The position numbers were made by a program, and so were the translations under genes. The notes beneath the pieces are model-generated. The model was not told where the DNA came from. It made no database searches and saw only the letters and a list, made by a program, of their open reading frames with translations. Below are positions 34,220 through 43,755 of a stretch of 64,000 nt of DNA, piece by piece. The stretch's first letter is position 1. Each line of letters begins with the position of its first letter. The stretch comes from Isochrysis galbana (lineage: Eukaryota > Haptophyta > Isochrysidales > Isochrysidaceae), in contig CM030943.1 in the NCBI GenBank assembly GCA_018136815.1, positions 2,376,555 through 2,440,554 of the forward strand, read 5' to 3'.

Positions 34220-35282
34220 ATGTTCGACTCGGAGAGTGATGGAGAAGGAGAGGTCCCCCCTCTCCTCGGGCTAGAAGGGCTGCGTGTCGAGCCGGTGATC
34301 GCGCTGCCCGAGATCCAGGTGCCCCAGGCTCCTCCACCTCTTCCCGCCCGCTCTGACGGAGCCGCACAGAGAGCGAATCGAGCAGAGGAAAGAGTAGACA
34401 GGGAGACGCTAGAGCCGTCCGCCTCCTCGTTGTCCTCTTCCTTCCAGACGGGCGCTCACTCAATCGCCAGGGCGTCGGGATCTTCGTTGGATGGTGCGCT
34501 CACAGGCCGCCTTGTCCAGATCCACGGCCTCTCCGGCCGCCCGAAGCTAAATGGAAAAGTGGTGAAGGCAGGCAACTGGCTGCCGGAAAAGCGGAGGTAT
34601 GAACTGAGGCTCGGCGCTTCTGTGTTGGCTATACGGCCAGAGAATCTTCGACTCAATGAGGAGACAGGTGGCCAAGCGCAGATCAAGAAAGGATTCCTTG
34701 CCACTGATGCTCTAAGCAAAGCGGACAGCACGACCAGCGACTTGCATGGTTCCGGCCCTATTCCAATGGTACGTGGTGATGGTGAAGGAGGCAGGTCGTC
34801 GCTGAAGCTTCCTGAGGTGCAGGCCGGCATGGCGGAGAGTGTGACGGCCGCGGCTGCTGCGCAGGCCGGCGGCAGTAAAGATGGCTGGGTCACCCCTGAG
34901 CTACTCTCCAAGATTGCTGCTGATCCGCTTCTTCGGAAGGCATTCACTGACCCGAAGTGAGGGCCCTCAATTCGCTTCCTTCCCTTGCACATGCTGCCGT
35001 CAACCCATAGACTCACACGCTAACATTGGTGACGCGACGGCACATTACAAACTCTTTTCCCGTTGGATCCCGGTCATACCGCGCACCCGTAGGTATGCGG
35101 ATGCCATGTCTGCGCTGCAAACAGACCCCAAAGTCGCGATGGCCAAGTATGGCCACCTCGAGAAGATGCGCACCTTCATGCACAGCTTCATGAAACTTTT
35201 GGGCGATCACTTTACAGGTATGGGAATGAGTGGTGCATGGGATGAAGCACTCGAGTCTAGCAACCGCAGAGCCAAGGCCTAG
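34220..35282 (+). CDS. Protein with SH3-like motif and STI1 domain
   Basis: Exon 1 (34220-34956) and exon 2 (from 35093) join in frame across a 136-nt intron (GTGAGG...CGTAG). Residues 1-90 are acidic and Pro/Ser-rich. Residues about 95-145 carry LTGRLVQIHGLSG, LNGKVVKAGNW, RRYELRL and IRPENLRL, a small SH3-like module seen in many algal proteins. The intron falls inside an STI1 (heat-shock chaperonin-binding) domain: TPELLSKIAADPLLRKAFTDP, then YADAMSALQTDPKVAMAKYG and FMKLLGDHF. STI1 domains bind chaperones or hydrophobic clients, so a chaperone-adaptor role is an inference. The stop at 35282 assumes no further splicing; a donor after GATCACTTTACAG (35218) could lead to a different C terminus. 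The gap at 35355 limits this call. Confidence 0.75.
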
Positions 35283-35354
35283 AGACCGTCAGCGAGTGCG
35301 TGCTATCGAGAGGATCCTGGGAGCGTAGGGAGCTCCAAGTCCTCACATCGATGT

Positions 35355-35454
35355 NNNNNNNNNNNNNNNNNNNNNNNNNNNNNNNNNNNNNNNNNNNNNN
35401 NNNNNNNNNNNNNNNNNNNNNNNNNNNNNNNNNNNNNNNNNNNNNNNNNNNNNN
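35355..35454. other. Scaffold gap (100 N)
   Basis: Interrupts the minus-strand Cys-rich gene that runs into it from the right. Confidence 0.99.
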
Positions 35455-36560
35455 GGAGCCTCGGCGATGACGCTGAACTTTGACGTCAGCGACGCGGGAG
35501 GAGCCGGGGCCGGGGTCGAAGCATAGACGCGCGACGTGGCGTCTGTCGTCGGCTCCATGGTGAACATGTCTTTGCACAGCATGCACGAGCCCTGTAGTAA
35601 GAGGGGAAGGCGCCGCAGTCAACCTCGGTTCTCAACAAAGAGTGGTGGAGACGGCCGAAGCTGCGCACTCTGCGACAAAAACCTGGAGACGCCAGCCCGC
35701 GTGACACACCTCCATCTCGGCGGGAAAGTGGACGAATATCTGGCAGCCAGGTGTCTGGCGGCAGGCGTTGGAGCAGTCCTCGAGGGTGTGGCTGGCGCAC
35801 CTGTGATTTGTAGGGCAGACAGGATGAGCGGAGGTTGGAAGGTGCGATCACGCGCACCTGGCCAGGCCGAGTGACTGGGACATGCCAGTCGGGGTGCTTC
35901 GCGCGAGCGTTTGGGGCACAATGCCGCCACATACATCCCGGTCCCGTAGCTGTCCCAGCAATAGCTTCTTATCCGCGAGTCACCAGAGCAGATCTTGTTC
36001 CCCGTGAGCAGAGGTGGCGGCTTGTCACACCACAGCGGCATGCCGCAGGTGGAGCAAGCGTCCGCGCTAGTGTGGCAAAAATTATCTGGCGTACTCCACA
36101 CCTGATGTAGTAGGGCAAAGGCTTCATTGTAAGGCAATTGCGGCACCCACAGAAGCAGAGGTTGGTAGAGCTACGATCGTCTATCCCGTTTGCCAGCAGT
36201 ACCACACGCTGCGTCTCATGAGGGCGCTGCGCGCTCAGAAAGACGCACACGGCTGACGCACGCCGTCCCGCCCGGCACTGCCGCCTCCATCATGACTCGG
36301 CCACTCTGTTGACTCGTGCGTTGCACCTTGCAGTCGTTGCAAGAGGCGGGGCCGACGTTCTTGCACATGCTTTGTGGCGCGTTAGGGAACGGGCACTCGA
36401 GGCGAAGCTGCATACAGCATCGCCCTGTCAGCTTACTCCACAAGTACTCGTCGGGATCCACATCTGCAAGGCGAAGGGTGCAGCCCAGCAGGTAGTAAGC
36501 ACACGTCGTAGCAGCCTTCATCACAGAGTACACGCTGTACTCTCTCCTCTTATCAGCCAT
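35455..36560 (-). CDS. Cys-rich multi-exon gene with PAN/apple-like exon (partial)
   Basis: Minus strand, 3' end lost in the gap. Two exons join cleanly: 35683-35800 (CASHTLEDCSNACRQTPGCQ, then FVHFPAEMEVCHAGWRLQ) and 35591 to the gap (GSCMLCKDMFTMEPTTDATS, then a Pro/Ala/Ser stretch), with a 91-nt intron. The C-x7-C-x3-C-x5-GC pattern is that of PAN/apple-type extracellular domains. Upstream Cys-rich exons are probable: KICSGDSR preceded by CSTCGMPLWCDKPP (about 35985-36110), and LLGCTLRLADVDPDEYLWSK followed by CPFPNAPQSMCKNVGPASCN (about 36325-36545). I could not fix their splicing, and they may belong to a second gene. Likely a secreted or surface protein by composition; no signal peptide found. 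Confidence 0.4.
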
Positions 36561-36832
36561 CTCCGCCCACCAGCCCTCCTCGTACAGGCCGACAGGGCGA
36601 CAGCAGGTACCGCTAATCGATGGGACCGGGAGATACACGCTGTGCAAAACATTCCTTCACACTTCCACCACTGCCCTCTCTGTCTGCGGCTCGCTCTCAT
36701 CCACCCGCCCTCCTCCTCCCCCCGCCCTCCCTCCCCTTCCCCACCCGACCGGTGTTTGCCAGCCTCTCCCATGGCCCAGGCCTCTCGCTCTACCCCCCAG
36801 CCAAACTTCTCCCCGTCTCACTCACTCTGGGC

Positions 36833-37295
36833 CTTTCCCCCCCTCCCTCTCCCTCCCCGTCCCGCTTCCCCCCCCCCCCCCCCCTCTCCTTCCCCTCTCC
36901 CTCCCCCCTCCCTTCCCTCCCCCTCTCCCTCTCCCTCCCCCCTCCTCCCCTTTCCCTCTCACCCTCTCCCCCCCTCCTGCTCCCTTTCCTCCCCCCTCCC
37001 TCTCCCTGCCCCTCTGTCTCCCTCTCTCCCTCCCCCTCTCCTTCCCTCTCCTTCCCCCTCCCCCTCCCCTCCCTCCCCTCCCCCTCTCCCCTCCCCCTCC
37101 CTCTTCCTCATCTCTCCCTCCTCCTCTCCCTCTCCCTCCCCCTCCCCTCCCCTTCCCCTCTCCCTCCCTCTCTCCCGCCCCCTCTCCCTCTCCCTCTCCC
37201 TCCAACCCCTCTCCTTCTCCCCCTCCCTCTCCCCTTCCCCGCCTTCCCCCTCCCCTCTCCCCCTCCCCACCCCCTCTCCCTCACTCTCTCTGGCG
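36833..37295. repeat. Long polypyrimidine (CCCTCTCC-type) tract
   Basis: About 460 bases of nearly pure C/T on the plus strand in irregular CCCTCTCC, CCCCTTCC and CCCTCCC units. A second CT tract follows at 37480-37640. The 452-aa frame crossing it is pure Ser/Pro/Leu and is not a gene. Confidence 0.85.
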
Positions 37296-37490
37296 AGCTG
37301 GGTGGCTGGCCGGCTCTTGCTCACCCTCGACTTTGCTGACGACTCCCGCCACATGGCCTTCGACGCTCACTCCGCTCGCGCAGCCGACGAGCAGCAGCAG
37401 CAGAAGCGGAGGGGGCAGCGCGGCAGGCAAAGCGGCGTGCGCCATGCGCCCGCCTGCGTGCCCGCCACACCTTTCCTTTCTCCCTCTTCC

Positions 37491-37525
<35 letters not shown>

Positions 37526-37758
37526 TCTCTTTCTTTCCTGTCTCTTTCTCTCTCCTCTCTCCTCTCTCTCTCCCCCTCTCTTCTCCTTGTCGACGCCCTC
37601 TCTCTTCCTCCTTCTTCTCCTCCTTTTTTTAACTTTTCCTTTCTTCCCGCTTCTGAACCCCCACTGAATAGAGGAAGAGTAAAACGTAAAAAGGGGGGCT
37701 CCAAGCGTCCTGGTCGTGTGTGTGGGTCGCCCCCCCCCCGCTGCAGCCATGCGGCTGG

Positions 37759-37955
37759 CCTAGATGGGAAATACGTATTTACAGTATTTGGCCAGAGACC
37801 AAATACATATGTATTTGGCTGTATTTGAAGCGTGGCCTGGGTTGTAGGCCTCGAATGTATTTGAAATGTATTTGGCCTCATGTATGTGGCCGGAGGCCAA
37901 ATACATATGTATTTGGCTGTATTTGCAGGCCCCTGCACCGTATTTCCCATCCAGG
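37759..37955. mobile_element. 197-bp MITE with 17-bp terminal inverted repeats
   Basis: Left end CCTAGATGGGAAATACG (37759-37775) and right end CGTATTTCCCATCCAGG (37939-37955) are inverted repeats with one mismatch. Inside are two palindromes of the form CCAAATACATATGTATTTGG. No coding capacity. A clear target duplication is not seen. A related end (GTATTTGCAG...CACCGTATTTC) at about 44088-44125 looks like a decayed relative. Confidence 0.7.
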
Positions 37956-38930
37956 GCGGCTGAGCGAGGAGCGGAGGGTTTCCGGCTGCCGTGGCTCAAC
38001 AAGCGCACGCAGCAGGGGCTAGGTCAAACATGTCGACCCCCCATATTAGCACTTAAAAAGCCCTGTTTGACCGCCCTAGCGCCCTAGCCCTAATAGAACA
38101 TAAAACTGAACATTTCACATGGCGCATGGTCTCCTTTCGTCTTTCGACGGAACGCGACCTGAGATGGAGTGTTGCTTTGATTGCCCTCCTTGAGACCTTC
38201 AGTGACAACCAAGCACCAAGCTTGATTTTGCCATTCGAGTGTCCAATTGTCCAATTTGCCAGCCTAGGTACGGTGGTCGAAGATAAGCTCCACAGAGTTT
38301 GTCATGGGGAGGGCTAAGGTTGGATGGGACCCGGGCCCAGAACGCTCGAGATCCCCTTCAATGGACCAAACCCTCCATTCTCAATCCAGGGGCCCTGCGC
38401 CTGCGCTAGCCAGCCCCCAACCCGCGGATTTTTGGGAGCTCGCGCTCGCGAGGCCCCTCGTTTCGTCCGAGAACAAAGCGGCCACTGGCGGACCGGCACT
38501 CGGCGCCTCTCAGTGGAGGGCACGCGACGACGCCCTCGATTGGGCGCTCGATCCGAGATCTCGAGATGGTCCGATGTGGGTGCAGGATGAGCCCTCCAGC
38601 AATCTCGGCTGCGAGTCGCACCGCGAGGAGGCGAGGAGCTTTAGGGAGCAAGACGAGAGAGGACGGGATGGAAGAGGGTACGTGTGGGGCGAAGCTGCGC
38701 CGGTGGACGAAAAGAGATGATGGAAGGGTGTCGAGCGAGGGGTGGACCGCCGAGATGGGGACGAGATGAGGAGACTGGCGGTGTCAGACCGAAGGGTCGC
38801 CTAAGGATGGGAGAGTGGCCCCAGCGAGAAAGGGGAGAGAAAGAGGAAGCGAGGGACGAGAAATAGGAGAGAAAGAGGAGCGCGGGGGACGTCCCCGGGT
38901 CGCGCGCGTCATGACGTCCCCCCCAAAGGG

Positions 38931-38967
<37 letters not shown>

Positions 38968-39651
38968 TGGGAGCGCGCGCGCGTGGCCGCGGGGGGGGGG
39001 CGGGCGGCGGCGGCGGGGGGGGGGAGAGAGAAATAAGCCGCCGCCGCCCGCCCCCCTTCCTCGCTCTCCCCTTTACGGCGGGACCCCAAATCTCGGCCGC
39101 GTCTCACTCCGCTCCCCCGCCCCCCCCGCCGCCCAAGGGGAGGGAGACGGTTTGGGAGCGCGCGCGGGGGGAGAGGGGGGGGGGGCGGCGGCGAGAGAGA
39201 AGGAGACGCCCCCCCCCCCCCCCCCCCCCCCCTCCCCTTTCGGGGGCGCGACCCCAAACTCGGCTTGTCTCTCCTATATCTCCCCATTCTTACGTCCCTC
39301 CCTCCCTCCCTCCCTCCCTCTTCTCTCTCTCTCTCGCTCCCTCTTCCATCGAACTTCAGCCACAGAGACAGAACTCGACACAGAGGAGAGTGGCTCACGC
39401 GCGCGCGCGCGAGAGAGAGAGAAGCGGAAACCCAAAGAGGGCCCCCAGCCTCTCTCTCTCTCTTCTCTTCTCTCTCTCTCTCTCTCTCGGCCTCCTCCTC
39501 CTCCCCCCCCCCTCTTCCTATCCACCCCCCCTCCCCCTTTCCCTCCTCCCCGCCCTCCCCGAGGCCCCCTTCCCCCCTCCCCCTCGCCCCCTCCCTCCCC
39601 CCGCCCCGCACCCCCTCTCTCACCTCGCACCTCCCCCTCTTCTCCCCCGCA
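37956..39651. other. No supported gene; GC-rich, duplicated leader of the TPR gene
   Basis: 38056-38076 is a lone copy of the TGTTTGACCGCCCTA repeat tail. A block with TTTGGGAGCGCGCGCG, G-runs, GCGGCGGCG and GAGAGA (about 38935-39060) is repeated with variation at about 39145-39260, a local duplication. From 39290 to 39650 the plus strand is mostly C/T up to the next start codon. Open frames here follow composition and I do not support them. Confidence 0.5.
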
Positions 39652-41148
39652 ATGGGCGCCGTCCTCTCAGGCGCCGCCCTCGAGGAGGACGAGACGCCCA
39701 CCGTGCTCGCGCCGGAGACGAAAGAGCTCAAACTGCAGCCCGCCCCCCCACGCATCTCGCCCCTCCCCATCCAGCAGCTCTCGAGGGAATCGCTGCAGCA
39801 GCTGAGCGCTCGGTGTGGACCTCGACACCCGGATGTGCTCGCCTCGGCCCTCGCCCTCGCCAAGCTGTTGCGCGAGCGCGGAGACACGCGCGGCGCGGAG
39901 CGCATGCTCCGACCCGTCTACCACGACCTAGTCCACGTGATCGGACCCCGCCACAAGATCACGCTGCAGGCGCTCGTGCTGCTTGCCGACCTGAGCCACG
40001 ACCTCTCCGAGCAAGACGAGGCGGAGAGGCTCTACCGACTGGCGATGGAGGAGCACACCACCGTTTTTGGGATGTGGCACCCGTCGGTTTCGGCCATACT
40101 CGGCAAGCTCACCGAGCTCCTCTGGACCCAGCACCGCTTTGTCGAGGTCGAGCCACTCATGCGCCAGCACGTCAAAACATTGCGGCACCTGCTCGGCTGG
40201 AAGCACAAGGGCGTTACATGGCGTCTCAACAATCTGGCGACCACGCTTTTCGAGTTGGGCAAACTGGAGGAGGCAGAGGACATCTTCCGGGAGTCGCTCG
40301 GCATCCAGCGCGATGCGCTGGGCCCGAAGCACCCCATCACACTCACGACGGAGGGCGAACTCGCCCAGCTCCTCTACGCATTGGGCAAGCTGGACGAGGC
40401 AGAGTCACTCCTCCGCAGCATGCTAGAGGCCCAGGCCAGCGCCGACACCCATGCGCCAGCTGCGCTGACCATCATGTCCCAGTTGGCGGGGCTGCTGCTC
40501 GACCGTGGCCAGCTTGACGAAGCGGAGCGAATGTTGCGCAATCTGCTCAGCTCCATGATGCAACAATACGGCCCTAAGCACAAGGCAACGATGGCTCCGA
40601 TCAACACGCTCATCTCGTTGCTCTGCATACAGGGCAAGTACACCGAGGCGGAAGACTTCTGCCAGCACACCCTGAACACGCGGCGCGCCGCCTTTGGCGA
40701 CCTCGACCAGCACACTCTCACGGCGATGCACCGACTTGCCACCCTGCGGATTGCTCAGCACAAGTACGCCGAGGCTGAGAGCATATGCCGCATGAACTTG
40801 CCAACAATGAAGCAAGTGCTCGGCCACCGGCACCCAACGACGCTGTCGCTGACCGCCAATTTGGCCGACGTGCTTCGTGCTCGTGGCGATGTCGGTGAGG
40901 CGCAGCGACACATCGCCATCGCCCTCGAAGGGATCCGAACACGCACTCGGGACACCAATCCGACCACGCTCGAGTTTCGAGGGATAGCGGCACACATCGG
41001 GCTGACTGGGGGAGCCGACACTGCCGAGACTCGCTCTGCGGTGAAGGCAGTGCTAGATGACCTTGTCACGCACCTGGGAACTGAGCATCACCTCACCCAA
41101 AGGTATGCAGCGGTGCTACTTGCCGACCCCGACGATGGCCCGCCGTGA
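39652..41148 (+). CDS. Kinesin-light-chain-like TPR protein
   Basis: Intronless 498-aa frame. ATG 39652 is chosen because upstream sequence is a polypyrimidine tract and because the N terminus MGAVLSGA fits an N-myristoylation signal (Gly2, Ser6). From about residue 50 to the end it consists of nine or ten 42-43-residue TPRs of the kinesin light chain type, each opening with a G-x-x-HP-like word (GPRHPDVL, GPRHKITL, GMWHPSVS, GPKHPITL, GPKHKATM, GHRHPTTL) and containing A/G-x-L-x-EAE (GKLEEAEDIF, GKLDEAESLL, GQLDEAERML, GKYTEAEDF). Such repeats form protein-binding superhelices. No other domain is present, so it is an adaptor or scaffold of unknown partner and need not be a kinesin subunit. 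Membrane attachment via myristate is inference. Codon use is strongly GC-ending, as expected for a real gene. Confidence 0.85.
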   Translation: MGAVLSGAALEEDETPTVLAPETKELKLQPAPPRISPLPIQQLSRESLQQLSARCGPRHPDVLASALALAKLLRERGDTRGAERMLRPVYHDLVHVIGPRHKITLQALVLLADLSHDLSEQDEAERLYRLAMEEHTTVFGMWHPSVSAILGKLTELLWTQHRFVEVEPLMRQHVKTLRHLLGWKHKGVTWRLNNLATTLFELGKLEEAEDIFRESLGIQRDALGPKHPITLTTEGELAQLLYALGKLDEAESLLRSMLEAQASADTHAPAALTIMSQLAGLLLDRGQLDEAERMLRNLLSSMMQQYGPKHKATMAPINTLISLLCIQGKYTEAEDFCQHTLNTRRAAFGDLDQHTLTAMHRLATLRIAQHKYAEAESICRMNLPTMKQVLGHRHPTTLSLTANLADVLRARGDVGEAQRHIAIALEGIRTRTRDTNPTTLEFRGIAAHIGLTGGADTAETRSAVKAVLDDLVTHLGTEHHLTQRYAAVLLADPDDGPP

Positions 41149-41797
41149 AGGAGATGCTGTCACGCCCCGCTGCGCGCCATCTTAGCATGTGGCGGTTGGC
41201 GCACGCTCTTGGCGGCGCACCGCTGTAGCTCGCGCATTCCGGACCCTTTGCTCTTCGGCCTGACGTCGGTCGCCATTCTCCGCTTTTGAAGCTCTCCTCA
41301 TTTTTTTTATGTTGGCCCACTGCTCTTCATGTGTGGACCATCGCTATCTACGCATCCTCAACTACATCTCCTGCTTGCGTGCAGTTGTGCCCTCTCTTCA
41401 TGCATGGCGTGCTGTGGACGTTCTGTTGTCGGGCCAACGTTCTAGGCTCAGCGTACTTCCGCGTATTCCACATCTCCCGCCCAGTGCCATGGTCGAGATC
41501 TAAATTTCCCGACCCAAGTGTTTCTCGTCCAGCATCCCGGCGATTTGCGTCCCACCCGAATTATTTATCAAGGAAAGTAAAAGCTTGCTACCCCTCTATC
41601 CCACTCTACTCTCCTAATCGAAAAAGCGATTGTTGTAAATTTTTAACAAATTTTTATGGGTCGCGGCGCGGCAAAGGAACGGGACTAGCGCTCTCTCAAG
41701 ACAGGACCCCCTGCCGCGGCAAGCGCAAGCACCCTTCCCCCCTTATGCCACCCAGCTCTTCACTAGCTTTCTACAACTAAGTTTATACTTGGTCGCC
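41149..41797. other. No gene seen
   Basis: Unremarkable intergenic sequence. ACAACTAAGTTTATACTT at 41773-41790 is shared with 46722-46739, where it is extended to a perfect-arm palindrome. Confidence 0.5.
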
Positions 41798-43485
41798 ATG
41801 GAGCGCGCCGACGCGCCCCCTCTCTCTTTCGGGCACCCCACCGCGGGCGCCCTTCTTCCAGTGCCCATGGAGCAGTCGCAGGCGAAGCGACCGCGTCCTC
41901 CCGCGGAGGCCGAGCAGGTGAGCGCGATCCTCGTCGCGCCACACGGCCAGTGGCCCCGGCCACACCACCTCCAGCAGCCATGCTGGCCCCCCCCATGGAG
42001 GACCACAGGCTGCAGGCCACAACCAGCACACACCAGACAAGAATCAACAGAGATCCATTGGGCATGCCTCATGGCAGAGGCCTCACCCACCCTGGTGACG
42101 GCCGCGCCGCCTCGGCGGCGCGGCCCGAGACCGGGTGGCCCTTATGGGCACAAATCTCACACTACAACAGATACGCACCACAACAAGCCACAGCAACACC
42201 CCCAGGCCAAGGACAGCACACATGAGACCCCCCTAGGGGAAGGTCGGGAGCACGCACACGCCAGCGCACCACACATCCGCCAGCCGACGAACTACACACT
42301 TACACCCGACTCGCCATGCCCCACACAGGAACCCCAATCAGAAGAAGAACAAGAAAGCGTAGACACAGATGCAAACTACGAACTCTCCTTCCATCAGGAG
42401 GGCGACTACACATTCCAAGACGCGTCGGTGTACGCCGCCATAGTCGAACTCCTCTTAGAGCTCGAAGGAGTCGATCCTGAACCGGACTTCTGGGCCCGAT
42501 CGATTAAAGGCCCATGGCACATAGCAGTCAACGAAGACTGTGCGCAACAATTCCAAGAGCGATATGGCGAACTTACCACCCTCCGCGTGCTTCAGACAGA
42601 CATCAAAGTCCGCATCAAGGTCGACTCGATAGAGGAAAAGTTCAACAAACGAGGCTCATCCTCGCGCAAATCACTATACAATGCTCTTCAAGATGTAGCA
42701 GCCCACTTGGTCGTCGAAGCCGACGGCTTGGCGCAAGCAAAACAGATCACACTGAGCAACCTTAAGGCGGTCGAGAAAGTAGGCCTCACCTTTCTTAAGG
42801 GCAACCGAGAGCGTATGAAACTGGAAGGTGGCTTGGGCACATTTGTGTCCAAGGCGGCCTACTCCGCGGCGGCCGTGTCAGCAACGACGGCAATGATAGC
42901 AGTGACAACGAGGAAGAGGGGAGCGATATTGAGGAGGTGGAGGAATGCAGCGATGAGGCCAGCGAGGCCAGCGAGGCTAGTAAGACAGAGGAGGAAGATT
43001 TGCAGACTAACACCGCTCGCTCGAGCAGGCCCAACGCCGCTCGCGGCGTAGCGGCTTGCGGCGGCGACGGGCACAGCGCCGCGGGTCGCGGCGGCGGTCA
43101 TAATAGTGGTCGCCGCAGCGGTCGCCGCAGCGGCGACGGGAGTGGCGGCGGGAGCTGTCGCGGCGGCGGGAGCTGTCGCGGCGGCGGGATCTGTGGCGGC
43201 GGTGGGCCTGCTGCTATGTGCCATTGTAGCGATGAGGATAGCTCCGACTCCGGTGCGATGATCCGCACTCAGGAAGTGGAAATCGCGCTACGCCGGGGAG
43301 AGCAAGCCGAGAATGATCGGGCAAAGCGGGCGAGGACGCGTGCGGCTCGGCTGGCTGCGCGTGAGAATCGACGCGGCAGCCGCGAGCAAGGATCGGAGAA
43401 GCGCCGGCGCTCCGCACGCTCCAAGTGCCCCAGCGCGTTCGCTTTCGTGGTGGTGTGCGGCGGCTCCGGCGCAGCGGGAACGTAG
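41798..43485 (+). CDS. Unrecognised protein in two overlapping frames
   Basis: I do not recognise it. Frame 1 (ATG 41798 to 43051) has a Pro/His/Gln-rich disordered first half, then from about 42360 an ordered-looking part: NYELSFHQEGDYTFQDASVY, IVELLLELEGVDPEPDFWA, RVLQTDIKVRIKVDSIEEKF, AAHLVVEADGLAQAKQITL. At about 42830-42860 the credible reading moves by one base into a frame that is strongly acidic (SSDNEEEGSDIEEVEECSDE), then Gly/Ser/Arg-rich, then a basic coil (RAKRARTRAARLAARENRRG) to 43485. A missed intron, a sequence error or a true frameshift would all explain this. The acidic plus basic tail suggests a nuclear or nucleic-acid-binding protein, or a retroelement ORF1-type protein; both are guesses. 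Confidence 0.45.
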
Positions 43486-43698
43486 AACGTAGCTAGCTAG
43501 CATGGCGGCGGTAGTAAGTCGGTTGTAGGTGGTTGTGTCGGCCTGGGCTTGCTGTAGTTGATTGAAGTCTTGCAGCTGGTGCTTTCTAGTACCCAGATTA
43601 GCGAATGGACGGTGTTTCCCACTTCTTGACATTGTCAATGCCATTGTGCACTTTGCGCCCGTTCCGAGATCATAAAATGTGGTTTATGATCTCCGGCT

Positions 43699-43755
43699 GA
43701 GCCAAAATGTTTATAATACATAGCTGACAGCTATGTATTATAAACATTTTGGCTC
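43699..43755. repeat. Perfect 27-bp inverted repeat with 3-nt loop
   Basis: Left arm 43699-43725 (GAGCCAAAATGTTTATAATA and seven more), loop GAC, right arm 43729-43755 fully complementary. As RNA it would form a very stable hairpin. It lies downstream of the unrecognised ORF, with AT-rich sequence and repeated AAATTTGGGT words after it. Confidence 0.9.

Noticed and set aside
36309-37667. Open frame of 452 codons on the plus strand
   Set aside because: More than half is a Ser/Pro/Leu read-through of a CCCTCTCC tract, and the 5' part is antisense to better-supported Cys-rich exons.
38304-39050. Several frames of 60-138 codons upstream of the TPR gene
   Set aside because: Compositional open frames in GC-rich and GA-rich DNA, overlapping on both strands without domain or splice support.
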